DNA from: an uncultured Chitinophaga sp.
Lineage (GTDB): Bacteria; Bacteroidota; Bacteroidia; Cytophagales; Cyclobacteriaceae
Assembly (NCBI GenBank): GCA_902168205.1
Contig: CABHOK010000002.1
Span: 620,001-684,000 of the forward strand
DNA: 64,000 bases
Direction: 5' to 3'
Below are positions 55,356 through 63,451 of this stretch, one piece after another. The notes below the pieces were generated by a model, which searched no databases, had not been told where the DNA came from, and worked only from the letters and a program-made list of their open reading frames with translations. The translations under genes were made by a program, and so were the position numbers. Positions within the stretch are counted from its first letter, which is position 1. Every line of letters begins with the position of its first letter.

Positions 55356-56459
55356 ATGAAACAAATCAGTAAACAACTGCTCGCTGTGATTCTTTTGATA
55401 TCGCTGTTCACAGCTTGTCAGAAGAAAGAAACAGCGCAGGAGCAACCAACGGCACAGGTACCCGCAGCACGCGATATCTGGACGAAGGAGCAAGCCAACG
55501 AATGGTATAAACAATGGGGCTGGCTGCGCGGCAGTGATTTTATACCGAGCTCTGCTATCAATCAATTGGAAATGTGGCAGGCTGAGACATTTGATACGGC
55601 CACTATCAATCGTGAGCTGGGTTGGGCTGAAGATATAGGCATGAACTCGATGCGCGTATACTTGCATCACCTCGCTTGGGAGATTGACTCTGTCGGTTTC
55701 AAGAACCGCGTAAATGAATATCTCAACATCGCTGACAAGCATGGTATATCTACGTTGTTTGTGTTGTTCGATGACTGCTGGAATCCAACGTACCAGGCCG
55801 GTAAGCAACCCGATCCAAAGCCGGGCATCCACAACTCGGGTTGGATACGCGACCCAGGCGATAAGCTTCATGAAGACTCAACACTCTATATTGTACTGGA
55901 GCGCTATACCAAGGACGTGCTCTCACACTTTGGAAAAGACAAGCGCATTGTTCTGTGGGATCTGTACAACGAACCCGGTAACTCTGGCTATGGAAACAAA
56001 TCTATGCCATTGCTGAAGAAAGTATTTCAGTGGGGGAGAGAGGTAAATCCATCACAGCCATTATCAGTAGGTGTATGGAACAAAGATCTTGTTGATCTGA
56101 ACCACTATCAATTGGACAACTCCGATGTTACCACCTATCACAACTATATGGAGCCGGAAGTTCACAAGCAGTGGATCGATAGTCTGCGTTCAACCGGTCG
56201 CCCGCTGATCTGTACCGAGTATATGGCCCGTACACGCAACAGCCGTTTCGACAACGTAATGCCTATGCTGAAACAGGAAAATATAGGAGCCTATAACTGG
56301 GGACTAGTAGCCGGTAAAACCAACACTATATATGCCTGGGATACACCAATGCCCGATGGCAAAGAACCGAAAGTATGGTTCCACGATATCTTCCGCAAAG
56401 ACGGCACTCCGTATAGCAAGGAGGAAGTAGCGTTGATTAAGAAGCTGACGGGGAAATAG
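55356..56459 (+). CDS. GH5-like cellulase-family lipoprotein
   Basis: A 367-residue lipoprotein (lipobox LFTAC, Cys21). The TIM-barrel contains the acid/base Glu206 in WDLYNEPGN and nucleophile Glu288 in LICTEYMAR, the clan GH-A pair. The conserved WTKEQANEWYKQWGWLRGSDFIPSSAINQLEMWQ ... FDTATINRELGWAEDIGMNSMRVYLHHLAWE block belongs to a widespread group annotated as cellulase-family or 1,4-beta-xylanase. I suspect GH5 subfamily 13, where furanosidase activity has been reported, but I cannot verify that from the sequence. It is the last enzyme of the cluster and is followed by the AGT/AAGT repeat region. Confidence 0.85.
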   Translation: MKQISKQLLAVILLISLFTACQKKETAQEQPTAQVPAARDIWTKEQANEWYKQWGWLRGSDFIPSSAINQLEMWQAETFDTATINRELGWAEDIGMNSMRVYLHHLAWEIDSVGFKNRVNEYLNIADKHGISTLFVLFDDCWNPTYQAGKQPDPKPGIHNSGWIRDPGDKLHEDSTLYIVLERYTKDVLSHFGKDKRIVLWDLYNEPGNSGYGNKSMPLLKKVFQWGREVNPSQPLSVGVWNKDLVDLNHYQLDNSDVTTYHNYMEPEVHKQWIDSLRSTGRPLICTEYMARTRNSRFDNVMPMLKQENIGAYNWGLVAGKTNTIYAWDTPMPDGKEPKVWFHDIFRKDGTPYSKEEVALIKKLTGK

Positions 56460-56471
56460 CTGTCCGCTTTG

Positions 56472-56640
56472 AGTAAGAAGTGAGAAGTAGGAAGAAGTCG
56501 GGAAGCCGGGAAGACAGGGAAGCGTAAAAGTTTTTTGGTTTTACTTCTTACTCCTGACTTCTTACTTCCGCATTACGATCTGTGCACCAACTCACATTAT
56601 GCCTCAAACTCCACTTCCGGACTTCCCGACTTTCGGACTT
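56472..56640. repeat. AGTNNGA heptads and AGNCGGGA octads in inverted pairs
   Basis: Plus orientation: AGTAAGA, AGTGAGA, AGTAGGA then AGTCGGGA, AGCCGGGA, AGACAGGGA (56472-56520). Minus orientation: TCTTACT, CCTGACT, TCTTACT (56546-56566) and CCGGACTT, CCCGACTT, TCGGACTT (56617-56640). Heptad and octad blocks are each answered by their reverse complement. Confidence 0.75.
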
Positions 56641-56652
56641 CTGCCACTTAAG

Positions 56653-56670
56653 AACGTTACCGGAATCGTT
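56653..56670. promoter_or_regulatory. candidate LacI operator upstream of galK
   Basis: AACGTTACCGGAATCGTT, an even palindrome around CCGG (7 of 9 pairs). It is nearly identical, over 21 bp, to the site in front of the locus sigma gene. Confidence 0.7.
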
Positions 56671-56676
56671 ATTTCA

Positions 56677-56695
56677 CGCTGGAAACAGCGCTTTT
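56677..56695 (+). terminator. short hairpin with GAAA loop just after the operator
   Basis: CGCTG (56677-56681) and CAGCG (56686-56690) close a GAAA tetraloop and are followed by CTTTT. It may terminate the enzyme transcript or act as an attenuator. Confidence 0.5.
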
Positions 56696-56766
56696 ATTCC
56701 TAATGTCAACACGATTCGTGTACTTCGTATCGTCATTAACATTTTGGGTTAATTGATTGGTTAAGT

Positions 56767-56808
56767 ACCGGAGATCGAAAGGAGTTTGATCTCCGGTTAC
56801 TATTTTAT
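56767..56808 (+). promoter_or_regulatory. 10-bp hairpin in the galK leader
   Basis: ACCGGAGATC (56767-56776) pairs perfectly with GATCTCCGGT (56788-56797) around 11 nt, followed by TACTATTTTAT. It ends 39 bp before the galK start, so it could stop or hold back galK transcription. Confidence 0.5.
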
Positions 56809-56835
56809 AGAGGACACCTAAACTTATTTTAAATA

Positions 56836-58020
56836 GTGGAACTGACCGCGCAGGATGTACTGAGCAAGTACAGAGAATTGTATCATGACGAGCCGATGCT
56901 CGTTCGCTCACCGGGCCGAATTAATCTCATTGGTGAGCACACTGACTATAATGACGGGTTTGTAATGCCCGCAGCGATTGACCGCGAAACGGTTTTTGCT
57001 ATAGCAGCTTCACCTGATCAGAAAACAGAAATATACTCTGTCAAGTATAACGAATACTATACCGTTGATTTAAAAAATCCGCAGCGCACACAGGCTCCGG
57101 CATGGGCTAATTACCTGCTCGGTGTTATCCGCCAGTTTGTTGATAAAGGATATAGTCTGAAACCTTTCAAATGTGTATTCGGTGGAAATATACCGATGGG
57201 CGCGGGGCTCTCTTCTTCTGCTTCTGTTGAATGTGGTTTTGCGTATGCACTCAGTGTACTGAACAATCATAACATTGACAAGATTGAACTTATAAAAATA
57301 GCACAGTGGTCGGAGCACAACTTCGTTGGCGTGAAGTGTGGCATCATGGATCAGTTTGCCAGCATGATGGGCTCTGAGAACAACGTGATCTTACTCGACT
57401 GCCGCTCGCTGGAGTATCGCTACTCACCGCTCGAACTGAAAGACTTTACCATTGTATTGTGCGACTCCAAAGTAAAGCACTCGCTGGTAGACTCTGAGTA
57501 TAACACACGCAGAAATGAATGTGAGCAGGGAGTTGCTATTCTCAAGAAATATTATCCTTCTATCAACAGCCTTCGTGATGTAAGCGAAGCGATGGTGCGT
57601 AGACATCAGGATGAACTGAAAGGTAAAGTATTCGATCGTTGCCTTTACGTAGTGCAGGAGATTGCACGCGTGCAGGAAGCGAGTCAGGACCTCGAGCGTC
57701 ATGACCTGAAAGCTTTTGGTAAGAAAATGTTTGAGACACACGAAGGTTTGTCCAGGCTATATGAAGTAAGCTGTCCCGAGCTTGACTTCCTGGTAGATCA
57801 GGCGAAAGCCTCTTCGGGCGTATGGGGTGCTCGTGTTATGGGCGGAGGGTTTGGTGGCTGTACCATCAACCTGGTGAAGAAGGAAGATGTAGGTACGTTT
57901 CTGGCCGCGGTTAAGCAGGCGTATGCCGAGCGATTCGGCATTGCCATGGAAACCTATATCGTGAATATAAAAGATGGTACCAGCGTGAGTAAGTCAATCG
58001 AGAAAATTACTTTACATTAG
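56836..58020 (+). CDS. galK: galactokinase
   Basis: A 394-residue GHMP kinase that phosphorylates galactose at C1. Three motifs are intact: PGRINLIGEHTDYNDG (26-41), the ATP loop GGNIPMGAGLSSSASVE (116-132) and GGGFGGC (336-342). The start is GTG 56836 (VELTAQDVL); no ATG fits. It opens the Leloir cluster galK-galE-galT-galM at the end of the polysaccharide locus. The control region in front has a LacI-like operator and a hairpin, suggesting induction by galactose or a related sugar. Spacing to galE is 3 bp. Confidence 0.96.
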   Translation: MELTAQDVLSKYRELYHDEPMLVRSPGRINLIGEHTDYNDGFVMPAAIDRETVFAIAASPDQKTEIYSVKYNEYYTVDLKNPQRTQAPAWANYLLGVIRQFVDKGYSLKPFKCVFGGNIPMGAGLSSSASVECGFAYALSVLNNHNIDKIELIKIAQWSEHNFVGVKCGIMDQFASMMGSENNVILLDCRSLEYRYSPLELKDFTIVLCDSKVKHSLVDSEYNTRRNECEQGVAILKKYYPSINSLRDVSEAMVRRHQDELKGKVFDRCLYVVQEIARVQEASQDLERHDLKAFGKKMFETHEGLSRLYEVSCPELDFLVDQAKASSGVWGARVMGGGFGGCTINLVKKEDVGTFLAAVKQAYAERFGIAMETYIVNIKDGTSVSKSIEKITLH

Positions 58021-58023
58021 GGC

Positions 58024-59055
58024 ATGAAAAAAAAAGTATTAGTGACCGGTGGAACCGGCTACATTGGCTCTCACACCGCAGTAGAACTCATCAAGGAAGG
58101 TTTTGAAGTTATTATCATCGATGACCTTTCCAACTCACAGGCAGAAGTATTGAACGGTATCGAAAAGATATCCGGAGTGCGCCCTGAGTTTGTACAATTC
58201 AATCTTTGTGAAGAAGACAAGCTTACCGCTTTCTTCGAAAAACATCGTGACATTGATTCGATCATTCACTTTGCAGCAAGCAAGGCTGTAGGAGAATCGG
58301 TAGAGAAACCGTTGCTCTACTATAAGAACAATGTACTCTCGCTTGTGCTGTTACTCGAAGCGATGAAGAAGTATAACATTTCAAACATTGTATTCTCATC
58401 GTCATGTACAGTATACGGCCAGCCGGATAAACTGCCGGTAACCGAAGCAACACCGTTCAAACCCGCTGAATCTCCTTATGGAAATACCAAGCAGATAGGC
58501 GAGGAGATCCTTCGCGATACCTGTAAAGTAAACAAAGATATACAGGCTATATCCTTGCGTTACTTCAACCCGGTAGGGGCGCATGACTCTGCCTTGATCG
58601 GAGAATTGCCGAATGGAGTACCTGCCAACCTCGTTCCGTTCATCACACAAACAGCAGCTGGTATACGCCAGCAACTCATGGTGTTTGGCAATGACTATAG
58701 CACACCGGATGGTTCGGCTATGCGCGACTATATACACGTGGTAGACCTTGCTGTTGCTCACGTGATTGCCTTGAAGAGACTGATCGACAAAAAGCAAAAG
58801 AACAACTACGAGTTCTTCAACCTCGGCACCGGCAAAGGTTTAACGGTATTGCAACTGATACAGGTATTTGAAAAAGTAAACAACCTGAAGCTGAACTATA
58901 AAGTTGTAGACCGCAGAGCAGGCGATGTTGAAAAGATATATGCCGACACAACCTTGGCGAATAAAGAATTAGGCTGGGAAACCAAGTTAGGCGTAGAAGA
59001 AATGATGCGCTCTGCCTGGAAATGGCAACAACAACTTGCTACCAAAAAAGTATAA
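58024..59055 (+). CDS. galE: UDP-glucose 4-epimerase
   Basis: A 343-residue extended SDR enzyme interconverting UDP-galactose and UDP-glucose. The NAD-binding GGTGYIGSHT is at residues 9-18, the catalytic SSSCTVYG region follows, and Tyr152-x3-Lys156 is in SPYGNTKQIGE. The C-terminal block (RAGDVEKIYADTTLANKELGW) is typical. Length agrees with GalE. It lies 3 bp after galK and probably shares its transcript. A CTTNGTG-type repeat occupies the gap before galT. Confidence 0.95.
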   Translation: MKKKVLVTGGTGYIGSHTAVELIKEGFEVIIIDDLSNSQAEVLNGIEKISGVRPEFVQFNLCEEDKLTAFFEKHRDIDSIIHFAASKAVGESVEKPLLYYKNNVLSLVLLLEAMKKYNISNIVFSSSCTVYGQPDKLPVTEATPFKPAESPYGNTKQIGEEILRDTCKVNKDIQAISLRYFNPVGAHDSALIGELPNGVPANLVPFITQTAAGIRQQLMVFGNDYSTPDGSAMRDYIHVVDLAVAHVIALKRLIDKKQKNNYEFFNLGTGKGLTVLQLIQVFEKVNNLKLNYKVVDRRAGDVEKIYADTTLANKELGWETKLGVEEMMRSAWKWQQQLATKKV

Positions 59056-59069
59056 TTTACGCAATGACA

Positions 59070-59106
59070 CTTTGTGCCTCCTTCGTGCCCTTGGTGTAAT
59101 GGATTT
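59070..59106. repeat. CTTNGTG repeat in the galE-galT gap
   Basis: CTTTGTG, CTTCGTG and CTTGGTG at unequal spacing (11 and 9 nt), then TAATGGATTT. A second copy with the same AATGGATTT end is at 63380-63425. Confidence 0.55.
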
Positions 59107-59119
59107 CTGAAGTATATAT

Positions 59120-60190
59120 ATGACGCAGTTCGATTTAAAAGATCACTCCCACAGACGATATAACCCGCTCACCGGAGAGTGGATACAGGTATCACCACAC
59201 CGCTCCAAGCGCCCGTGGCAGGGACAGGTTGAGAAAACCGGTGCACAAACTTTATTGTCATTCGATCCTACCTGTTACTTATGTCCGGGGAATGTGCGCG
59301 CCAATGGAGAAGTAAATCCGAAATATACTTCTACCTATGCGTTCACCAACGACTTTGCAGCGCTGGTAGATGATGTACCGGCAGGGGAGTTCCGCGACAG
59401 CGATCTGCTCATCGCCAAAAGCGAAGCCGGTATATGCCGCGTGATCTGTTTCTCACCGCGTCATGATCTTACCGTTGCCGAGATGGATGTGGCGGGTATC
59501 CGTAGCGTTGTAGACCTGTGGGTAAACGAATATACTGAGCTCGGCAAGAATAAGAACATACAGTATATACAGATATTCGAGAACAAAGGTGCAGTGATGG
59601 GTTGCTCCAACCCGCATCCGCACGGACAGATCTGGGCACAGCAATCCGTTCCCGTAGAGCCTGCAAAGAAGCAACAACACCAGTTAGATTACTTCAATCG
59701 TAAAGGTGCTACGTTACTTTCGGATTACTGGAAGCTTGAACAAAAACACCAGGAGCGCATTGTGTTTGAGAACGATCACTTTGCCGTAGTAGTACCGTTC
59801 TGGGCAACATGGCCTTTCGAAACCATGATCATTCCCAAGCGACCGATGGCGCGCATCACCGAAATGACGGATGTTGAGCGTAATGCTTTCGCGGATGCCT
59901 ATCGCAGAATGGCTGCGCGCTATGATAATCTTTTCGAAGTATCTTTCCCGTATTCAGCTGGTATACACCAGGCACCAAGCGATGGTGAAGCGCATGCCGA
60001 GTGGCACTGGCACATGGTGTTCTATCCACCGTTGCTGCGTTCAGCTACCGTGAAGAAATTTATGGTAGGGTATGAGATGCTGGCTAATCCACAACGCGAT
60101 ATTACACCTGAATTCAGCGCGGACCGTCTGCGTTCGCTTTCCGATATTCATTTCAAAAATCGAGTAGTTTCTGAAATACCAAACCCCTAA
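59120..60190 (+). CDS. galT: galactose-1-phosphate uridylyltransferase
   Basis: A 356-residue HIT-superfamily enzyme that swaps UMP between UDP-glucose and galactose-1-phosphate. The active site HPHGQIW is at 166-172, with His168 as the likely nucleophile. The N-terminal LTGEWIQVSPHRSKRPWQGQ and a CYLCPGN zinc-binding-like pair (Cys52, Cys55) are present. The C-terminal half has SAGIHQAPSDGEAHAEWHWHMVFYPP. It lies 64 bp after galE with a repeat in the gap and 4 bp before galM. Confidence 0.96.
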   Translation: MTQFDLKDHSHRRYNPLTGEWIQVSPHRSKRPWQGQVEKTGAQTLLSFDPTCYLCPGNVRANGEVNPKYTSTYAFTNDFAALVDDVPAGEFRDSDLLIAKSEAGICRVICFSPRHDLTVAEMDVAGIRSVVDLWVNEYTELGKNKNIQYIQIFENKGAVMGCSNPHPHGQIWAQQSVPVEPAKKQQHQLDYFNRKGATLLSDYWKLEQKHQERIVFENDHFAVVVPFWATWPFETMIIPKRPMARITEMTDVERNAFADAYRRMAARYDNLFEVSFPYSAGIHQAPSDGEAHAEWHWHMVFYPPLLRSATVKKFMVGYEMLANPQRDITPEFSADRLRSLSDIHFKNRVVSEIPNP

Positions 60191-60194
60191 GTTT

Positions 60195-61364
60195 ATGCGA
60201 AAGCTTATTGTTTATACCTTATTCGTAAGTGTAATTATGTCACAAGCCTGCAAGAAAAAAGAAGAAGAAACACAACAGCCTGCTGCGGATACAGTAGCCG
60301 TTGCAAAAGCGTCTGTTACAAAAGCTCCTTTCGGAAAATTGCCTGACGGGCAGGAAGTAAGCGTATATACCTTGAAAAATAAAAACGGTGTAGAACTGCA
60401 GGTGATCAACTACGGAGCCATCGTTACATCACTCAAAACTCCGGATAAAAACGGAGTACTTGAAGACATCGTACTCGGGTTCGATTCGCTTCAGGGCTAC
60501 CTTACACCGGCACCATACTTCGGAGCCATTGTAGGTCGCTACGGAAACCGTATCGGTAAAGGTAAATTCAAGCTCGATGGTAAAGAATATACTTTAGCAC
60601 AGAACAACAACGGACAGCACCTGCACGGTGGTTTAAAAGGATTCGACAAAGTATTCTGGAATATAGAAGAAGTTCCTGCATCCGAAGGTGTAGCGCTAAA
60701 ACTTACCTATCAGAGTAAAGATATGGAAGAAGGCTATCCGGGTAACCTGAGCGTTGAAGCCATATATACTCTTACTGACAACAACGAGTGGAAGATCGAT
60801 TACAAAGCAACCACAGACAAGAAGACGATCGTGAATGTTACACAGCATTCGTACTTCAATTTGACTGGTAATGTAAAGCGTGATATACTCGATCATCAAC
60901 TGGTACTGCAGTCTGATAAACTTGTGCCGGTTGATAAAGTGTTGATCCCTACCGGTGAACTGAAAGATGTTACCAACACTCCGTTTGATTTCAGAAATGC
61001 TGCCGCGATTGGTGCGCGCATCAACGATAAAGATCAGCAGATACAATTGGGCGGAGGGTATGATCACTGCTGGGTGCTTTCATCGAAAGACAGCGTGAAG
61101 CTCGCTGCGAGTGTTTATGAGCCCGTGTCAGGCCGCTATATGGAAGTATATACTACCGAACCGGGTATTCAGTTCTACAGTGGAAACTTCCTGGACGGCT
61201 CGCTTACCGGCAAAGGTGGTGTGGTGTACAAGCATCGTTACGGACTTTGCCTCGAAACAGAACATTTCCCGGATTCACCCAATAAACCGGAGTTCCCAAG
61301 CGTGGTGTTGAACCCGGGGGAGACGTATTCAACGCAGACTACCTATAAATTCGCGACCAAGTAG
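60195..61364 (+). CDS. galM: aldose 1-epimerase (galactose mutarotase) lipoprotein
   Basis: A 389-residue mutarotase. It carries a lipoprotein leader MRKLIVYTLFVSVIMSQAC (Cys19), so it acts in the periplasm or outer membrane, as in many Bacteroidota. Catalytic residues: His142 and His144 (QHLHGGLKGFDKVFW), His218 (TQHSYFNLTG) and Glu354 (CLETEHFPDSPN). It converts beta- to alpha-galactose, which GalK needs. It ends the Leloir run and is followed by an 11-bp terminator. Confidence 0.94.
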   Translation: MRKLIVYTLFVSVIMSQACKKKEEETQQPAADTVAVAKASVTKAPFGKLPDGQEVSVYTLKNKNGVELQVINYGAIVTSLKTPDKNGVLEDIVLGFDSLQGYLTPAPYFGAIVGRYGNRIGKGKFKLDGKEYTLAQNNNGQHLHGGLKGFDKVFWNIEEVPASEGVALKLTYQSKDMEEGYPGNLSVEAIYTLTDNNEWKIDYKATTDKKTIVNVTQHSYFNLTGNVKRDILDHQLVLQSDKLVPVDKVLIPTGELKDVTNTPFDFRNAAAIGARINDKDQQIQLGGGYDHCWVLSSKDSVKLAASVYEPVSGRYMEVYTTEPGIQFYSGNFLDGSLTGKGGVVYKHRYGLCLETEHFPDSPNKPEFPSVVLNPGETYSTQTTYKFATK

Positions 61365-61387
61365 TTGATTGTGTATAGCATACAGAA

Positions 61388-61432
61388 GAAGCTGTTTCTG
61401 AGATATACTTTGGAAACAGCTTCTTTTTTTTG
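61388..61432 (+). terminator. terminator of the gal run
   Basis: GAAGCTGTTTC (61388-61398) pairs perfectly with GAAACAGCTTC (61413-61423), followed by TTTTTTTT. It is the strongest terminator in the window and separates galM from the symporter. Confidence 0.9.
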
Positions 61433-61465
61433 ACCATACATTAAAAAATTTGCAAGAAGTGGAAT

Positions 61466-61488
61466 ACGACAAAGAAATATTTTGTCGT
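61466..61488. promoter_or_regulatory. inverted repeat upstream of the symporter
   Basis: ACGACAAA (61466-61473) and TTTGTCGT (61481-61488) flank 7 nt. It lies 100 bp before the symporter start and has no T run, so an operator is more likely than a terminator. It is not related to the CCGG palindromes. Confidence 0.45.
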
Positions 61489-61587
61489 TTCAAAAAGAAC
61501 ATTCATTTTTATCGATTGAACGAACGTGTGAAGTTGTGACTTTACCTATTAATTATTTGCAAAACCAAACCGAATCAAACCTGAACC

Positions 61588-63261
61588 ATGCGACAATTAC
61601 AAGCTGTTGACTACGTAGTCTTCCTGATTTACTTCGTCATCGTGGCCGGCTATGGCTACTGGATTTACCACCGAAAGAAAAAACAGTCAACTGACTCGAA
61701 AGATTTCTTCCTCGCGGAAGGATCGCTCACATGGTGGGCTATCGGTGCATCGCTCATCGCTTCTAACATTTCTGCCGAGCAATTCATCGGTATGTCAGGT
61801 TCAGGCTTCAAGATGGGCCTCGCGATTGCAACCTACGAGTGGATGGCAGCCGCTACACTCATGATCGTAGCGATCTTCTTCATGCCGATCTACCTTAAGA
61901 ATAAGATCTATACCATGCCGCAGTTCCTTACGCAGCGTTATGGTCCAACGGTAAGTACCATCATGGCAATCTTCTGGTTGCTGTTATACGTAGTGGTAAA
62001 CCTTACCTCAATACTATACCTCGGTGCACTGGCCGTTACAACGGTGTCTGGTATACCTTTCTGGACGTGTATGATTGGTCTCGCGGTGTTTGCAATCTTC
62101 ATCACGCTGGGCGGTATGAAAGTGATCGGATATACCGATGTTATCCAGGTGTTCTTCCTGATACTCGGTGGTCTTGCCACAACATACCTGGCGATGGATC
62201 TCGTATCACAACACTTCAACACAGCCGGTGTAGGAGAGGGCTTCAACCTGATGATGTCGAAAGCAGATGATCACTTTCACATGGTGTTCGACAAGAGTAA
62301 TCCTAATTACCTCGATCTCCCCGGACTTACCATTCTCATTGGTGGTATGTGGATTGTGAACCTGAACTATTGGGGATGTAACCAGTATATCACGCAACGT
62401 GCACTCGGTGCTGATCTTCCTACAGCGCGCAACGGTATATTGTTCGCAGCGTTCCTGAAGTTGTTGATGCCGATCATCGTTGTACTTCCGGGTATAGCAG
62501 CGTATGTGTTGTACCAGGATGGTATGTTCCAGCAGGACATGCTTGCCAATGGTGAGCTGAATCCTGACCGCGCTTATCCTGTATTGTTGAACCTGCTCCC
62601 GGTAGGATTGAAAGGACTTGCCTTCGCAGCGCTTACGGCTGCTATCGTAGCATCACTTGCCGGTAAAGCCAACAGTATATCAACGATCTTTACGCTGGAT
62701 ATCTATAAGAAATTCTTCAACACCAATGCTTCTGAAAAACAACTGGTATATATCGGTCGCGTAGCGGTTGTGGTGTCGATGGTGATTGCGATCATTATAT
62801 CGCCATTCCTTGGTATCGATAAGAAAGGTGGTTTCCAGTATATACAGGAATATACCGGCTTCGTGTCGCCTGGTATCTTCGCTATATTTATTTTAGGCTT
62901 TTTCTGGAAGCGCACCAACTCCGCTGCTGCTATGGCGGCAGCGTTGATCACCTTCCCGCTGTCAATCCTGTTGAAGTTCTTACCGAAGATGACGGACCTG
63001 TCTTCGCTCAGCGGTATGGGCTTCTCTGCACTGAACAAAGAAACAGGTTTGTATGAAATTCCATTCCTCGATCGTATGGGCTTCGTGTTCATCATCTGCG
63101 TACTGGTAATGGTGATATTAACTGTAATGGATCCTAACAGCAAGAAGAACCCGAAAGGTCTCGAAGTAGATGCCAACATGTTCAAACCTAAAGGTGCATT
63201 TGCCGTAGGTGCATTGATCGTGCTGGGTATATTGGCTATGCTGTATACGATCTTCTGGTAG
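61588..63261 (+). CDS. sodium/sugar symporter, SSS family (SGLT-like)
   Basis: A 557-residue inner-membrane transporter with about 14 helices. SGLT-type marks are clear: SLTWWAIGASLIASNISAEQFIGMSGSGFKMGLAIATYEWMAAATLMIVAIFF, GGMKVIGYTDVIQVFFL, NLNYWGCNQYITQRALGA and AALTAAIVASLAGKANSISTIFTLDIY. It co-transports sugar with sodium; relatives take galactose or glucose. Its position after the gal run suggests it carries released galactose into the cell. It has its own upstream region behind the galM terminator. Confidence 0.93.
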   Translation: MRQLQAVDYVVFLIYFVIVAGYGYWIYHRKKKQSTDSKDFFLAEGSLTWWAIGASLIASNISAEQFIGMSGSGFKMGLAIATYEWMAAATLMIVAIFFMPIYLKNKIYTMPQFLTQRYGPTVSTIMAIFWLLLYVVVNLTSILYLGALAVTTVSGIPFWTCMIGLAVFAIFITLGGMKVIGYTDVIQVFFLILGGLATTYLAMDLVSQHFNTAGVGEGFNLMMSKADDHFHMVFDKSNPNYLDLPGLTILIGGMWIVNLNYWGCNQYITQRALGADLPTARNGILFAAFLKLLMPIIVVLPGIAAYVLYQDGMFQQDMLANGELNPDRAYPVLLNLLPVGLKGLAFAALTAAIVASLAGKANSISTIFTLDIYKKFFNTNASEKQLVYIGRVAVVVSMVIAIIISPFLGIDKKGGFQYIQEYTGFVSPGIFAIFILGFFWKRTNSAAAMAAALITFPLSILLKFLPKMTDLSSLSGMGFSALNKETGLYEIPFLDRMGFVFIICVLVMVILTVMDPNSKKNPKGLEVDANMFKPKGAFAVGALIVLGILAMLYTIFW

Positions 63262-63279
63262 CCATACCGTTGTGGAGCC

Positions 63280-63314
63280 GTTAATCGTTATCCGTTAATC
63301 GTTAGACGGATAAC
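63280..63314. repeat. GTTANNN heptad array, plus orientation
   Basis: GTTAATC, GTTATCC, GTTAATC and GTTAGAC (63280-63307) followed by one inverted unit GGATAAC (63308-63314). It begins 18 bp after the symporter stop and is paired with the opposite array at 63452-63486. Confidence 0.75.
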
Positions 63315-63350
63315 CGACAACAGTCAAACAACATTTAGATAAATGACAAG

Positions 63351-63379
63351 GGTCTGATACGCAAGTGTCAGACCTTTTT
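63351..63379 (+). terminator. hairpin terminator after the symporter
   Basis: GGTCTGATAC (63351-63360) pairs with GTGTCAGACC (63365-63374; one G-T) around a GCAA tetraloop, then TTTTT. It sits between the two GTTANNN arrays. Confidence 0.85.
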
Positions 63380-63425
63380 CTTTGTGTACCTCTGCGTATT
63401 CTTTGTGCCTTCGTGCAATGGATTT
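63380..63425. repeat. CTTNGTG repeat
   Basis: CTTTGTG, CTCTGCG, CTTTGTG, CTTCGTG separated by 3, 4 and 1 nt, ending in CAATGGATTT. It shares its end with the copy at 59070-59106. Confidence 0.55.
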
Positions 63426-63451
63426 TAATTTCACCGTGAAGCGCAACCCTG

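Larger units (their letters stand above)
56460..56835. other. 376-bp gene-free control region upstream of galK
   Basis: This interval holds three short-period repeat arrays (56472-56523, 56546-56566, 56617-56640), the candidate LacI operator (56653-56670) and an adjacent GAAA-loop hairpin with U-rich tail (56677-56695). It also holds a small palindrome (56709-56721), the motif TAACATTTTGG (56737-56747, also in the susC leader) and a 10-bp stem (56767-56776 with 56788-56797). No open frame is plausible. Confidence 0.7.
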
